Shown here piece by piece: positions 53,718 through 61,714 of a stretch of DNA of 64,000 bases. The number at the start of each line of letters is the position of its first letter. Position 1 is the stretch's first letter. The translations under genes and the position numbers were made by a program. The notes under the pieces are model-generated. The model ran no database searches. It was not told the DNA's origin and saw nothing but the letters and a program-made list of their open reading frames with translations. The DNA is from Rhizobium sp. R634 (GTDB taxonomy: Bacteria > Pseudomonadota > Alphaproteobacteria > Rhizobiales > Rhizobiaceae): the NCBI RefSeq assembly GCF_002211305.1, contig NZ_LOKW01000023.1:434001-498000 (forward strand), given 5' to 3'.

Positions 53718-54929
53718 TCACTTCTTGACCAGAGGGCATTGGCTCTCGGAAAGCGGGCGGAACGCCTTGTCGCCGGGAATGGTCGTGACAAGCTTCAACA
53801 GGTCCCATTCGCTCTTGGATTCGGCCGGCGTCTTTACCTGGTAAACGTACATGTCATGCACCATCCGGCCGTCCTCGCGGATCTTGCCGCCCTTTGCGAA
53901 GAAGTCGTTGATCGGCGTCTCCTTCATACTAGCCATAACCTTCTTGGTGTCCGTCGTGCCGGCGGCCTTGACGGCCTGCAGGTAGTGCATGGTCGAGGAG
54001 TAGTCTCCTGCGTCGCCCATATGCGGCGGACGACCGACGCGCGCCTCGAACTTCTTGGCGAAAGCCCGGGTCTCGTCGTCGCGATCCCAGTAGAAGGCAT
54101 TCGTCAGGATCATGCCCTGCGCCGTTTCGAGCCCGAGGGAATGGACGTCCGTATCCCAGACAAGCAGGCCGGCAACCGTCTTGCCCGACGAGGCAAGCCC
54201 GAATTCGGCGGCGGATTTGACCGCATTCACGAAGGTCGTACCGGAACCGGCCATAGCGACGACATCGGCAGGCGATGCCTGCGCCTGCAGCATGAAGGCA
54301 CTGTGGTCGGCAGTCTCGATCGGATAGCGGACGGCGCCGGAAACGGTTCCCCCGTTTGCCTTGACGATCTGGGTTGCATCCGCCTCGAGCGCATGGCCGA
54401 AGGCGTAGTCGGCAGTCAGGAAGTACCAGTTCTTCTTGCCTTCCCGGATCAGTTCGTTGGCGGTGCCGTTGGCGAGCGCATAAGTATCATATGAGTAGTG
54501 GATGCTGTTCGGCGTGCAGCCGTCGTTCGTCAGGCGTGACGAACCGGAGCCGTTGACGATGGCGATCTTGTCCTCGTCCTTGGCAACCTGCGTGACAGCC
54601 AGAGCTATGCCCGAATTGATCAGGTTGTTGATCATCGTCACGCCCTGCGAGCCATACCATTCGCGGGCCGTGGCCACCGCCACCTCCGGCTTATTCTGAT
54701 GGTCCGCGACGACGACTTCCAGCGGACGGTCGAGGACCTTGCCACCAAAATCCTCGACCGCCATCTTGACGGCGGCAATCGCCCCCTCGCCGGCCTCGTG
54801 CGAGAACTGGCCGCTAACGTCGGTCAGGACGCCGATCCGGATCGGCCCTGAATCCTGGGCCTGGACCTGTACGCACATAGCGCCGATAGCCCCGGCGCAA
54901 GACAGCAAAATTCGTAGACGTTTCAACAT
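53718..54929 (-). CDS. Branched-chain-type ABC transporter substrate-binding protein
   Basis: A 403-residue Liv-type periplasmic receptor. The first 24 residues form a signal peptide ending CVQVQAQ. IRIGVLTDVSGQFSHEAG, followed by HQNKPEVAVATAREW, is typical of the group that binds aromatic or small organic acids. The start at 54929 has GGAGG 6 bases upstream; the longer frame to 55427 runs through the promoter region. Divergent from the livGFHM-like genes, which encode the rest of its transporter. Confidence 0.92.
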   Translation of the reverse strand: MLKRLRILLSCAGAIGAMCVQVQAQDSGPIRIGVLTDVSGQFSHEAGEGAIAAVKMAVEDFGGKVLDRPLEVVVADHQNKPEVAVATAREWYGSQGVTMINNLINSGIALAVTQVAKDEDKIAIVNGSGSSRLTNDGCTPNSIHYSYDTYALANGTANELIREGKKNWYFLTADYAFGHALEADATQIVKANGGTVSGAVRYPIETADHSAFMLQAQASPADVVAMAGSGTTFVNAVKSAAEFGLASSGKTVAGLLVWDTDVHSLGLETAQGMILTNAFYWDRDDETRAFAKKFEARVGRPPHMGDAGDYSSTMHYLQAVKAAGTTDTKKVMASMKETPINDFFAKGGKIREDGRMVHDMYVYQVKTPAESKSEWDLLKLVTTIPGDKAFRPLSESQCPLVKK

Positions 54930-55080
54930 TCCATCCTCCCAGATCCGGCGCTGCAGCTCCTCCGCGAGCGCCAACAATAAACTTGCTCTATCATACTTAC
55001 TGTAAGCCAGACGCCGATATATGATGCGCCATTGTGGGCTTCGAGGAGTAAGATAGACAGAATTTTCACAGTTGTGCAAG

Positions 55081-55097
55081 CTTGCATTATTAGACTT
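55081..55097 (-). promoter_or_regulatory. Shared 17-bp motif in the Liv/degradation divergent promoter
   Basis: On the minus strand this reads AAGTCTAATAATGCAAG, identical over all 17 bases to 59492-59508 in the other divergent promoter region of the cluster. It contains a TAATAAT that could be a -10 element for the minus-strand operon. The remaining 262-base divergent region (54930-55191) shows no other feature I can name. Confidence 0.65.
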
Positions 55098-55191
55098 TGT
55101 GTGTTTTTCTAAAACTGCCTTTCGCGAGGAGAGGTGCGTGGCAGTCATCGTCTGACGCCACTGGAGGAAATCGAGCAGATAGGGAGGATCC

Positions 55192-55950
55192 GTGCCGGAG
55201 AACGCACCCATAATCGAGGCGCGCAATTTGACGCGCTCGTTCGGCGGCTTCGTCGCCGTGAACAACGTCGATATCCGGATCTGGCCGGGACAGATCCACG
55301 CGCTGATCGGCCCCAACGGCGCCGGGAAGAGCACGCTGTTCAACTTGTTGACCAAGTTTCTTTCCCCGAGTTCGGGGCAAATTTTCTTCAAGGGCCGCGA
55401 CATTACTGACATGGCGCCTGCCGACATCGCGCGGCTTGGCCTCGTTCGCTCGTTCCAGATCTCGTCGGTGTTTCCGCACCTGAGCGCGCACGAAAATGTG
55501 CGGGTGGCGCTTCAGGCCCGCGAGCGTGAGACTTTCTCATTCTGGAAGTCCAACCGGTGTCTGAAGCGCTTCGACGAGGAGGCGCTCTCCCTTCTCGAAA
55601 GCGTCGGTCTTGCCGAGAAGGCGCGAACGAAGGCGAGCGAATTGTCCTACGGACGCAAGCGCGCCCTTGAACTGGCAACCACACTCGCGCTGGAACCGGA
55701 AGTTTTGCTGCTCGACGAACCGATGGCCGGCATGGGCACGGAAGACATTGGCAAAACGGCATCGCTGATCCGACGCGTCGGCAAAAGCCGTACCGTACTG
55801 ATGGTCGAGCACAACCTCGGCGTCGTCGCGGATCTATCCGACACGATCACGGTGCTCCGCCGTGGTGAGGTGATTGCGGAGGGAACCTATTCAGAGGTTT
55901 CGACCAACGCCGAAGTTCGCAAAGCCTATATGGGAGGCGCCCATGGCTGA
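55192..55950 (+). CDS. Branched-chain-type ABC transporter ATP-binding protein (LivG type)
   Basis: A 252-residue single ATPase of the LivG group: GPNGAGKSTLFNLLT (Walker A), LSYGRKRALELATTLA (signature, with Tyr for the usual Ser/Gly) and VLLLDEPMAGMG (Walker B). Starts at a GTG with GGGAGG upstream. It overlaps the LivF gene by 8 bases. It energises uptake with LivF and the two permeases. Confidence 0.92.
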   Translation: MPENAPIIEARNLTRSFGGFVAVNNVDIRIWPGQIHALIGPNGAGKSTLFNLLTKFLSPSSGQIFFKGRDITDMAPADIARLGLVRSFQISSVFPHLSAHENVRVALQARERETFSFWKSNRCLKRFDEEALSLLESVGLAEKARTKASELSYGRKRALELATTLALEPEVLLLDEPMAGMGTEDIGKTASLIRRVGKSRTVLMVEHNLGVVADLSDTITVLRRGEVIAEGTYSEVSTNAEVRKAYMGGAHG

Positions 55951-56650
55951 TCCTGCACTCTTGAACGTCAGCAATCTCGAAGCCTGGTATGGCGAGAGTC
56001 ATGTTCTGCACGGCGTTAACTTCAATGTCAGAAGAGGCGAAGTCGTCACTCTGATCGGCCGCAATGGTGCCGGCAAGACGACTACGCTGCGAAGCCTGAT
56101 CGGCGTTGTCGGCAAACGGACCGGCGCGAGCACCTATAAGGGCACCGACCTCCTGAAGGTAGCGGCCCACAAAGTCGCTCGTCTTGGCATCGGCTACGTG
56201 CCGGAGGAACGCGGAATCTTCTCGAGATTAAACGTCATCGAAAACCTCATGTTTCCGCCCGCCTGGCAATCGGGCGGTATGAGCGTGGAGGAGATCTACA
56301 CCCTCTTTCCGAATCTGAAGGGGCGCGACAACACGCCCGGAACGCGTCTTTCAGGCGGCGAGCAGCAGATGCTGGCGATCGGCCGAATTTTGCGCACCGG
56401 AGCCGATTTCATCCTTCTCGACGAACCGACGGAAGGCATTGCCCCCGTGATCATCGAGGAGATCGGCGCCGCGTTGCGCATTCTCAAGGACCGCGGCATG
56501 ACGATCATTCTGGTCGAACAGAATCTGCGCTTCGCAGCATCGGTTGCCGATCGCCACTTCGTGCTCGATCAGGGCAAGGTCGTCGACGAAATCTCCAATA
56601 GCGCGCTTGACGCCAACATGGACCGGCTCAACCGGTATCTCGGGGTTTGA
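55943..56650 (+). CDS. Branched-chain-type ABC transporter ATP-binding protein (LivF type)
   Basis: A 235-residue single ATPase of the LivF group: GRNGAGKTTTLRSL, LSGGEQQMLAIGRIL and FILLDEPTEGIAP. The ATG at 55943 overlaps the LivG end; an upstream in-frame start at 55874 is not favoured. Part of a four-gene transporter operon divergent from the binding-protein gene. Confidence 0.92.
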   Translation: MADPALLNVSNLEAWYGESHVLHGVNFNVRRGEVVTLIGRNGAGKTTTLRSLIGVVGKRTGASTYKGTDLLKVAAHKVARLGIGYVPEERGIFSRLNVIENLMFPPAWQSGGMSVEEIYTLFPNLKGRDNTPGTRLSGGEQQMLAIGRILRTGADFILLDEPTEGIAPVIIEEIGAALRILKDRGMTIILVEQNLRFAASVADRHFVLDQGKVVDEISNSALDANMDRLNRYLGV

Positions 56651-56683
56651 CGGTGACACGCTTCATTCAACAGGTAAAATCCG

Positions 56684-57571
56684 ATGACTGATTTTCTCGG
56701 GGTGCCGCTGCCCGTCCTTCTCGGCCAATTGCTGCTTGGCTTGATCAACGGCTCGTTCTACGCGCTATTGAGCCTCGGTCTCGCGATCATTTTCGGCATG
56801 CTCAACGTGATCAACTTTGCACACGGTGCGTTCTATATGCTTGGCGGCTTCGCTGCCTGGTATCTTTTTTCCCGCCTGGGGCTTGGATATTGGGGGACTC
56901 TGATTGCCGCTCCGATCGTGGTCGGGATTTTCGGCGTCGGCGTCGAACGACTGTTGCTGAAGCGGCTCTATCGGATGGATCACCTCTACAGCCTTCTCCT
57001 CACCTTCGGCATCGCGCTGATGCTGGAAGGGCTGTTCCGCCATGTTTTCGGCGCGGCGGGCAAGCCCTATCCCGTCCCTGCGGCGTTGACCGGCGGCATC
57101 AATCTCGGCTTCATGTTTCTCCCGATGTATCGCGCATGGGTCATCGTGGTTTCGCTTGTCATCTGCATCCTGACATGGCTTGCCATCGAGCGCACGAAGC
57201 TCGGCGCCTACCTGCGGGCTGCCACCGAGAACCCGGCCCTGGTTCAAGCTTTCGGGATCAACGTGCCCCTGATGCTCACCCTGACCTACGCCTTCTGCGT
57301 CGGCCTTGCCGGCTTTGCGGGCGCCCTTGCAGCGCCGCTTTATCAGGTAAGCCCCGGTATGGGTTCAAGCATCATCATCGTTGTCTTCGCCGTGGTCGTC
57401 ATAGGTGGCATGGGATCGATCGGTGGCGCTATCGTGACGGCCCTCGGCCTCGGCATCATCGAGGGCCTCACCAAGACCTTCTATCCCGCAGCATCCTCGA
57501 TCGCGGTCTTCGTGGTCATGGTGCTGGTAATTCTCATCCGGCCGGCAGGCCTGTTTAGTCGCGAGGCGTGA
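56684..57571 (+). CDS. Branched-chain-type ABC transporter permease (LivH type)
   Basis: A 295-residue permease with about eight hydrophobic segments; LINGSFYALLSLGLAIIFGMLN at the N-terminus and VFAVVVIGGMGSIGGAIV in the C-terminal half are typical LivH motifs. It pairs with LivM in the inner membrane. Its stop lies against the LivM start. Confidence 0.93.
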   Translation: MTDFLGVPLPVLLGQLLLGLINGSFYALLSLGLAIIFGMLNVINFAHGAFYMLGGFAAWYLFSRLGLGYWGTLIAAPIVVGIFGVGVERLLLKRLYRMDHLYSLLLTFGIALMLEGLFRHVFGAAGKPYPVPAALTGGINLGFMFLPMYRAWVIVVSLVICILTWLAIERTKLGAYLRAATENPALVQAFGINVPLMLTLTYAFCVGLAGFAGALAAPLYQVSPGMGSSIIIVVFAVVVIGGMGSIGGAIVTALGLGIIEGLTKTFYPAASSIAVFVVMVLVILIRPAGLFSREA

Positions 57572-58545
57572 CGATGAACGGCACCACTATGTCCAGTCCC
57601 GCTGCCGCACGCGGATTTGCTAGACCAACATGTTTTCTCGTCTTGGTCGCGGTCGCTGCGATCCTGCTTATCGCCCCGCTGGTGACGTATCCGCTATTCC
57701 TGATCAAGATTCTGTGCTTCGTGCTTTTCGCAGCGGCATTCAATCTGGCGCTCGGCTACGCAGGTTTACTCTCCTTTGGCCACGCGGCATTTTTCGGCGG
57801 CGGCGCCTATATCGCGGCTCACGCCGCAAAAGTCTGGCACTTGCCCTTCGAACTGGCCGTGCTTTCCGGAACCGCATTTGCGGCCGTGCTTGGCCTCGTG
57901 TTCGGCGCGCTGTCCATCCGGCGGCACGGGATCTATTTTGCAATGATTACGCTGGCCCTTGCACAACTCGTCTATTTCATGGCCGTGCAGATGCCGTTTA
58001 CCGGCGGAGAGGACGGCATTCAGGCTGTGCCACGCGGCAACCTGCTCGGCATGATCGACTTGCGAAACATCACGGCCATGTACTACACCGTGCTCGGCGG
58101 TACGGTCATCGGCCTCGTGATCATCTGGCGGGCGGTCAATTCGCCCTTCGGCCACACCCTTTCAGCAATCCGCGAAAACGAAACCCGCGTGACTTCGCTC
58201 GGCCTCAAGCCAGATCGTTACAAGCTCATCGCGTTTACCTTGTCTGCTGCGCTGTCGGGCCTTGCCGGGTCGATGAAGGCGATCGCTTTCCAGCTTGCCT
58301 CTTTGGTTGATGTCACCTGGCACATGTCTGGCGAAGTCATTCTGATGACGCTGCTTGGGGGCATGGGAACGCTGATCGGTCCGATCGTGGGTTCGACCCT
58401 GGTCGTGGGCCTGGAGCACTTCTTGTCGACCAGCGGCCTGCCTATCACCTTCATCATCGGCCTGTTTTTCGTGATCTGCGTAATGATGTTCAGGCGTGGC
58501 GTTTTTGGCGAGCTCAAGCTCTTCCTCGAGCGCCGGAGCCAGTGA
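57568..58545 (+). CDS. Branched-chain-type ABC transporter permease (LivM type)
   Basis: A 325-residue permease: NLALGYAGLLSFGHAAFFGGG and VILMTLLGGMGTLIGPIVGS identify the LivM group. The GTG at 57568 overlaps the LivH stop; the ATG at 57574 is an equally good start. A strong terminator follows 30 bases after the stop, closing the transport operon. Confidence 0.92.
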   Translation: MTMNGTTMSSPAAARGFARPTCFLVLVAVAAILLIAPLVTYPLFLIKILCFVLFAAAFNLALGYAGLLSFGHAAFFGGGAYIAAHAAKVWHLPFELAVLSGTAFAAVLGLVFGALSIRRHGIYFAMITLALAQLVYFMAVQMPFTGGEDGIQAVPRGNLLGMIDLRNITAMYYTVLGGTVIGLVIIWRAVNSPFGHTLSAIRENETRVTSLGLKPDRYKLIAFTLSAALSGLAGSMKAIAFQLASLVDVTWHMSGEVILMTLLGGMGTLIGPIVGSTLVVGLEHFLSTSGLPITFIIGLFFVICVMMFRRGVFGELKLFLERRSQ

Positions 58546-58575
58546 TACATGAAGTCTTCTTGTGCAAGTTAAATG

Positions 58576-58605
58576 AAAAAGCCGGAACGATAGTTCCGGC
58601 TTTTT
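58576..58605 (+). terminator. Strong bidirectional rho-independent terminator
   Basis: AAAAAGCCGGAAC and GTTCCGGCTTTTT form a 13-bp perfect stem with a GATA loop and T tracts on both strands. It stands between the convergent LivM and CoxG genes and can stop transcription from either side. Confidence 0.92.
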
Positions 58606-58626
58606 GTGCCAGACGTCCGGTTCTTG

Positions 58627-59415
58627 TTATCGAGCTCGGACGCCAAAGAGGTAGCCAATCGCCGCAGCCATTATCAACTGCACGGCGCTTGCCAGATCGG
58701 GAGACATTCGACCGCGGTCATCACCTGCCGGCAGAAGGCTGGGAAGCAGGCCGCCATAGACCGCCCACAACGCAGCCAACACGGACACGAACACCACAAA
58801 CGCTAGGATTGGCATCGAAGGACCCGCGCGCGCGACTGCAACCGCAGGCGACGGCCCGGGACTAAATGCTGCCTCTATCCGCGCGCGATCTCTGGTAATG
58901 GACCTTTCGTCCTTCTGGGAGACACCTTCGGATTTCGGCGGGGTCAACCTGCCTGGGTCAACAGCCGCGTCCTGCCGCGCCTGGATCTCTTCCGCGAACC
59001 GTTTGAAGAATTGGCCCGCCATTTGTTTTGCAGTAACATCAATCAGCCTGCCACCAAGCTGCGACAGCTTGCCACCGATCTGTGCATCAACGGTGTAGAT
59101 GAGCACGGTTCCGCTGTCAGCCGGTTCCAGTTTCACGGTCGCGACGCCCTTCGCAAAACCCGCAACGCCGCCCTGCCCCTCACCCGTAATCTTATACCCG
59201 TTAGGCGGATCAAGGTCCGAGAGCGTTACCGCCCCTTGGAAGCGCGCTTTTACCGGACCGACTTTCATAACCGCAATGGCGGTCATTTCCGTGTCCGAAG
59301 ACTTTGTCAGTTCCTGACATCCTGGAATGCAACCTCTGAGCACCTCCGCATCGTTGAGCGCGGCCCATACGTCTTCCCTCGTCGCCGGAATTAACTGCTG
59401 GCCTGACATTTCCAT
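58627..59415 (-). CDS. CoxG/SRPBCC-family protein with C-terminal membrane segments
   Basis: A 262-residue protein. Residues 1-145 are the CoxG domain (SRPBCC fold): IPATREDVWAALNDAEVLRGCIPGCQ and YTVDAQIGGKLSQLGGRLID. A charged linker of about 50 residues follows, then two hydrophobic segments at the C-terminus. In CO dehydrogenase systems CoxG tethers the enzyme to the membrane and passes electrons to quinones. It diverges from the Mo hydroxylase operon and probably anchors that enzyme. GAGGAG lies 8 bases before the ATG. Confidence 0.9.
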   Translation of the reverse strand: MEMSGQQLIPATREDVWAALNDAEVLRGCIPGCQELTKSSDTEMTAIAVMKVGPVKARFQGAVTLSDLDPPNGYKITGEGQGGVAGFAKGVATVKLEPADSGTVLIYTVDAQIGGKLSQLGGRLIDVTAKQMAGQFFKRFAEEIQARQDAAVDPGRLTPPKSEGVSQKDERSITRDRARIEAAFSPGPSPAVAVARAGPSMPILAFVVFVSVLAALWAVYGGLLPSLLPAGDDRGRMSPDLASAVQLIMAAAIGYLFGVRAR

Positions 59416-59475
59416 GCGTACATCTCCTCACCTGATAATTGGATGTAGCCGCCTTGGACGGCGAAATCACATTGC

Positions 59476-59503
59476 TTGACATTCCTACCTTAAGTCTAAT
59501 AAT
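59476..59503 (+). promoter_or_regulatory. Putative promoter of the Mo hydroxylase operon
   Basis: TTGACA (59476-59481) and AATAAT (59498-59503), 16 bases apart, resemble a sigma-70 promoter pointing to the FAD-subunit gene at 59596. The -10 lies inside the shared 17-bp motif. Assigned by eye only. Confidence 0.45.
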
Positions 59504-59508
59504 GCAAG
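59492..59508 (+). promoter_or_regulatory. Shared 17-bp motif in the CoxG/CoxM divergent promoter
   Basis: AAGTCTAATAATGCAAG, identical to the minus strand of 55081-55097. Both copies lie in divergent promoter regions of the same catabolic cluster and overlap a possible -10 element. Likely an operator or promoter module shared by the operons; the regulator is not in the window. Confidence 0.65.
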
Positions 59509-59595
59509 TGATAATTCGAGCTTCGCATTGAACCGCCATGCGGGAGGACAATACGTGTCGAGGAAGTTAGTTTCGCAGGTGAGGTCGCAGCCGAG

Positions 59596-60480
59596 ATGAA
59601 GCCCGCGCCGTTTGACTACATCGCGCCCACCACGATCGATGAGGTCGCCGCGGCACTTGCGGCGGCCGAGGGAGACGGTAAGATCATCGCGGGGGGCCAG
59701 AGCCTCATGCCGATGATTAATTTTCGGCTGGTAAAACCGACCATCCTCATCGACATCAACCGGGTGGCGGGCCTCGATCGGATCGAACTGCACGGAGATC
59801 GGGTGAGGATCGGCGCGACAGTACGCCATCACACGACCGCGACAGACGCGATCATCCGCCAACACTTGCCAATCGTGCATGAGGCGATGCATCACGTCGC
59901 GCATATGACAGTGCGCAACCGCGGTACCTTCTGCGGCAGCGTCGCGCATGCGGATCCAGCGACCGAGATGCCGATGATGACACGGTTTCTCGATGGGACG
60001 GTTATCGCCTACTCTCAGCGCGGTAGACGCGAAATACCTGCAGCCGAATTTTTTGTCGGATCGCTGGTCAACTCGCTGGAACCGGACGAGTTTGTAATTC
60101 GCGTCGAGCTCGACGCGATGAGACCGGATGCCGGATGGGGATTTGAGGAGTTTGCAAAACGCCACGGGGACTTCGCACTCGCCTGCTTTGCGACGACGCT
60201 GCATCGTGTAGATGGCATGGCGTCTGACGTTCGCGTTGGCATGATGGGCGTTGGTGAAACCCCGCTGCGGCTTGAAGAGATCGAGGGCATCATCGAGGGG
60301 ACGGATGTTTCCGAGCCGGTTCTCGATATGGTGGCGGATCGCCTGGCTGGGATCCTCACGCCCAACACGGATATCCATGCCTCTGCGGATTTCCGTAGAC
60401 ATCTCTCCGGTGTCCTCGCCAAACGAGCCCTTCGCGCCGCCTGGAGCCGCGCGAACCACGAAAGGCTTCAAGCAAGATGA
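59596..60480 (+). CDS. Xanthine dehydrogenase-family FAD subunit (CoxM type)
   Basis: A 294-residue medium subunit. The FAD-binding IIAGGQSLMPMINFRL and TVRNRGTFCGSVAHADPATE are diagnostic. It carries electrons from the 2Fe-2S subunit to the acceptor. Its stop overlaps the CoxS start by 4 bases. First gene of the CoxM, CoxS, lactonase, CoxL operon, 180 bases divergent from CoxG. Confidence 0.93.
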   Translation: MKPAPFDYIAPTTIDEVAAALAAAEGDGKIIAGGQSLMPMINFRLVKPTILIDINRVAGLDRIELHGDRVRIGATVRHHTTATDAIIRQHLPIVHEAMHHVAHMTVRNRGTFCGSVAHADPATEMPMMTRFLDGTVIAYSQRGRREIPAAEFFVGSLVNSLEPDEFVIRVELDAMRPDAGWGFEEFAKRHGDFALACFATTLHRVDGMASDVRVGMMGVGETPLRLEEIEGIIEGTDVSEPVLDMVADRLAGILTPNTDIHASADFRRHLSGVLAKRALRAAWSRANHERLQAR

Positions 60481-60956
60481 GTGAGAAGACGATCACCGTC
60501 GGCGTCAACGGCGTGTGTATGACGCGCACGATCGAAGCACGAATGCTGCTGAGCGACTTCCTGCGCCAGGACCTTTGCCTGACCGGAACCCATGTCGGGT
60601 GCGAACATGGCGTTTGCGGTGCCTGCACCGTCATTCTCGATGGAAGGAGCGCACGCTCCTGTCTGACGCTTGCAGTGCAGGCGGACGGGAGCGAAATCGA
60701 AACCATCGAAGGCCAGGGAAGCGTCGATAAACTCGGGCGAATCCAAGAAGCGTTCCGCCAGCATCATGGCCTGCAATGCGGATTCTGTACGCCCGGCTTC
60801 ATCATGGCGATCACCGACCTTCTTCGCCACCATCCGCTGGAAACCGATGAGGAGATCAGGGAAGCGCTGTCGGGGAACATCTGTCGCTGTACGGGCTATG
60901 AAAACATCGTCAACGCCGTCCGCGAACTGGCTAAGGAGAGAGGACCTCTGAGATGA
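60477..60956 (+). CDS. Xanthine dehydrogenase-family 2Fe-2S subunit (CoxS type)
   Basis: A 159-residue small subunit with two 2Fe-2S clusters: GCEHGVCGACTV for the plant-type cluster and CGFCTPGFIM with CRCTGYENIV for the second. It passes electrons from molybdenum to FAD. Overlaps both neighbours by 4 bases. Confidence 0.95.
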   Translation: MSEKTITVGVNGVCMTRTIEARMLLSDFLRQDLCLTGTHVGCEHGVCGACTVILDGRSARSCLTLAVQADGSEIETIEGQGSVDKLGRIQEAFRQHHGLQCGFCTPGFIMAITDLLRHHPLETDEEIREALSGNICRCTGYENIVNAVRELAKERGPLR

Positions 60957-61714
60957 AGATGCATTTTCTTGACGGCGGCCGGCTTCGTATGCGCCGGTCC
61001 ATCTACGTCCCCGGGGCGCTGAAGGAAGAAGCGATCGAGTTGCCGGTTCACGCCACCCTGTTGCGCCATCCTCAAGGCAACGTGCTGTTCGATAGCGGAT
61101 GCAATCCGGAGGCCGCCATCGATCCGGGCGCGCGATGGGGCGGTTTGAGCAAGGTTATGACCCCGATCTTTTCACCTGAGCAGACGGTCGTTCATCAGTT
61201 GAAGACTCTTGCTCTCGATCCGGAGGACATAGATGTTGTGATCTGTTCACATCTGCATCCCGATCATTGCGGCTGCAACGCGTACTTTCGGCGCGCAACG
61301 ATCCTCTGCCACGAGGCGGAGACGCAGGCTGCAACGGCAAGCGGTGCAGAGAATCTAGGCTATCTTCGAGGAGAATGGGACCAGCCCCAGGGTTTCCAGA
61401 CTTTCAATGCGGAGCATGACGTCTTTGGCGACGGGCGCATCATCTTACTGCCCATGCCGGGTCATACCCCAGGAATGACCGTCGCCCGTGTCGAGCTAGA
61501 AAAAGACGGTTCATTTATACTCGCTTCAGATGCTGCGCCGCTCCAGTCGAATATCGATACCGGTATCGCTCCGAAAAATACGTGGAACATTGAGCTGGCC
61601 GCAGAGGCACTCGCTCGCCTGAAAGCTCTTCGGGAGCGGGGAGCTAAAATCATTTCCGGCCACGACGACGCGCAATGGCAAGAGTTGCGAAAGGGTGTGG
61701 AGTTCTACGAATGA
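60953..61714 (+). CDS. MBL-fold lactonase (AttM/BlcC-like)
   Basis: A 253-residue metallo-beta-lactamase-fold enzyme with the zinc motif SHLHPDHCG, PMPGHTPGM and the C-terminal SGHDDAQWQELRKGVEFYE. The layout matches Agrobacterium AttM/BlcC, a gamma-butyrolactone and AHL lactonase. It is embedded between the small and large subunits of a Mo hydroxylase with ATGA overlaps on both sides. Hydrolysis of a lactone product of that hydroxylase is therefore likelier than quorum quenching. The latter cannot be excluded. Confidence 0.87.
   Translation: MKMHFLDGGRLRMRRSIYVPGALKEEAIELPVHATLLRHPQGNVLFDSGCNPEAAIDPGARWGGLSKVMTPIFSPEQTVVHQLKTLALDPEDIDVVICSHLHPDHCGCNAYFRRATILCHEAETQAATASGAENLGYLRGEWDQPQGFQTFNAEHDVFGDGRIILLPMPGHTPGMTVARVELEKDGSFILASDAAPLQSNIDTGIAPKNTWNIELAAEALARLKALRERGAKIISGHDDAQWQELRKGVEFYE

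Noticed and set aside
60953..61714. Quorum-quenching AHL lactonase as the main role
   Set aside because: The sequence fits the family, but locked translation with Mo hydroxylase subunits makes a catabolic lactone the better explanation.
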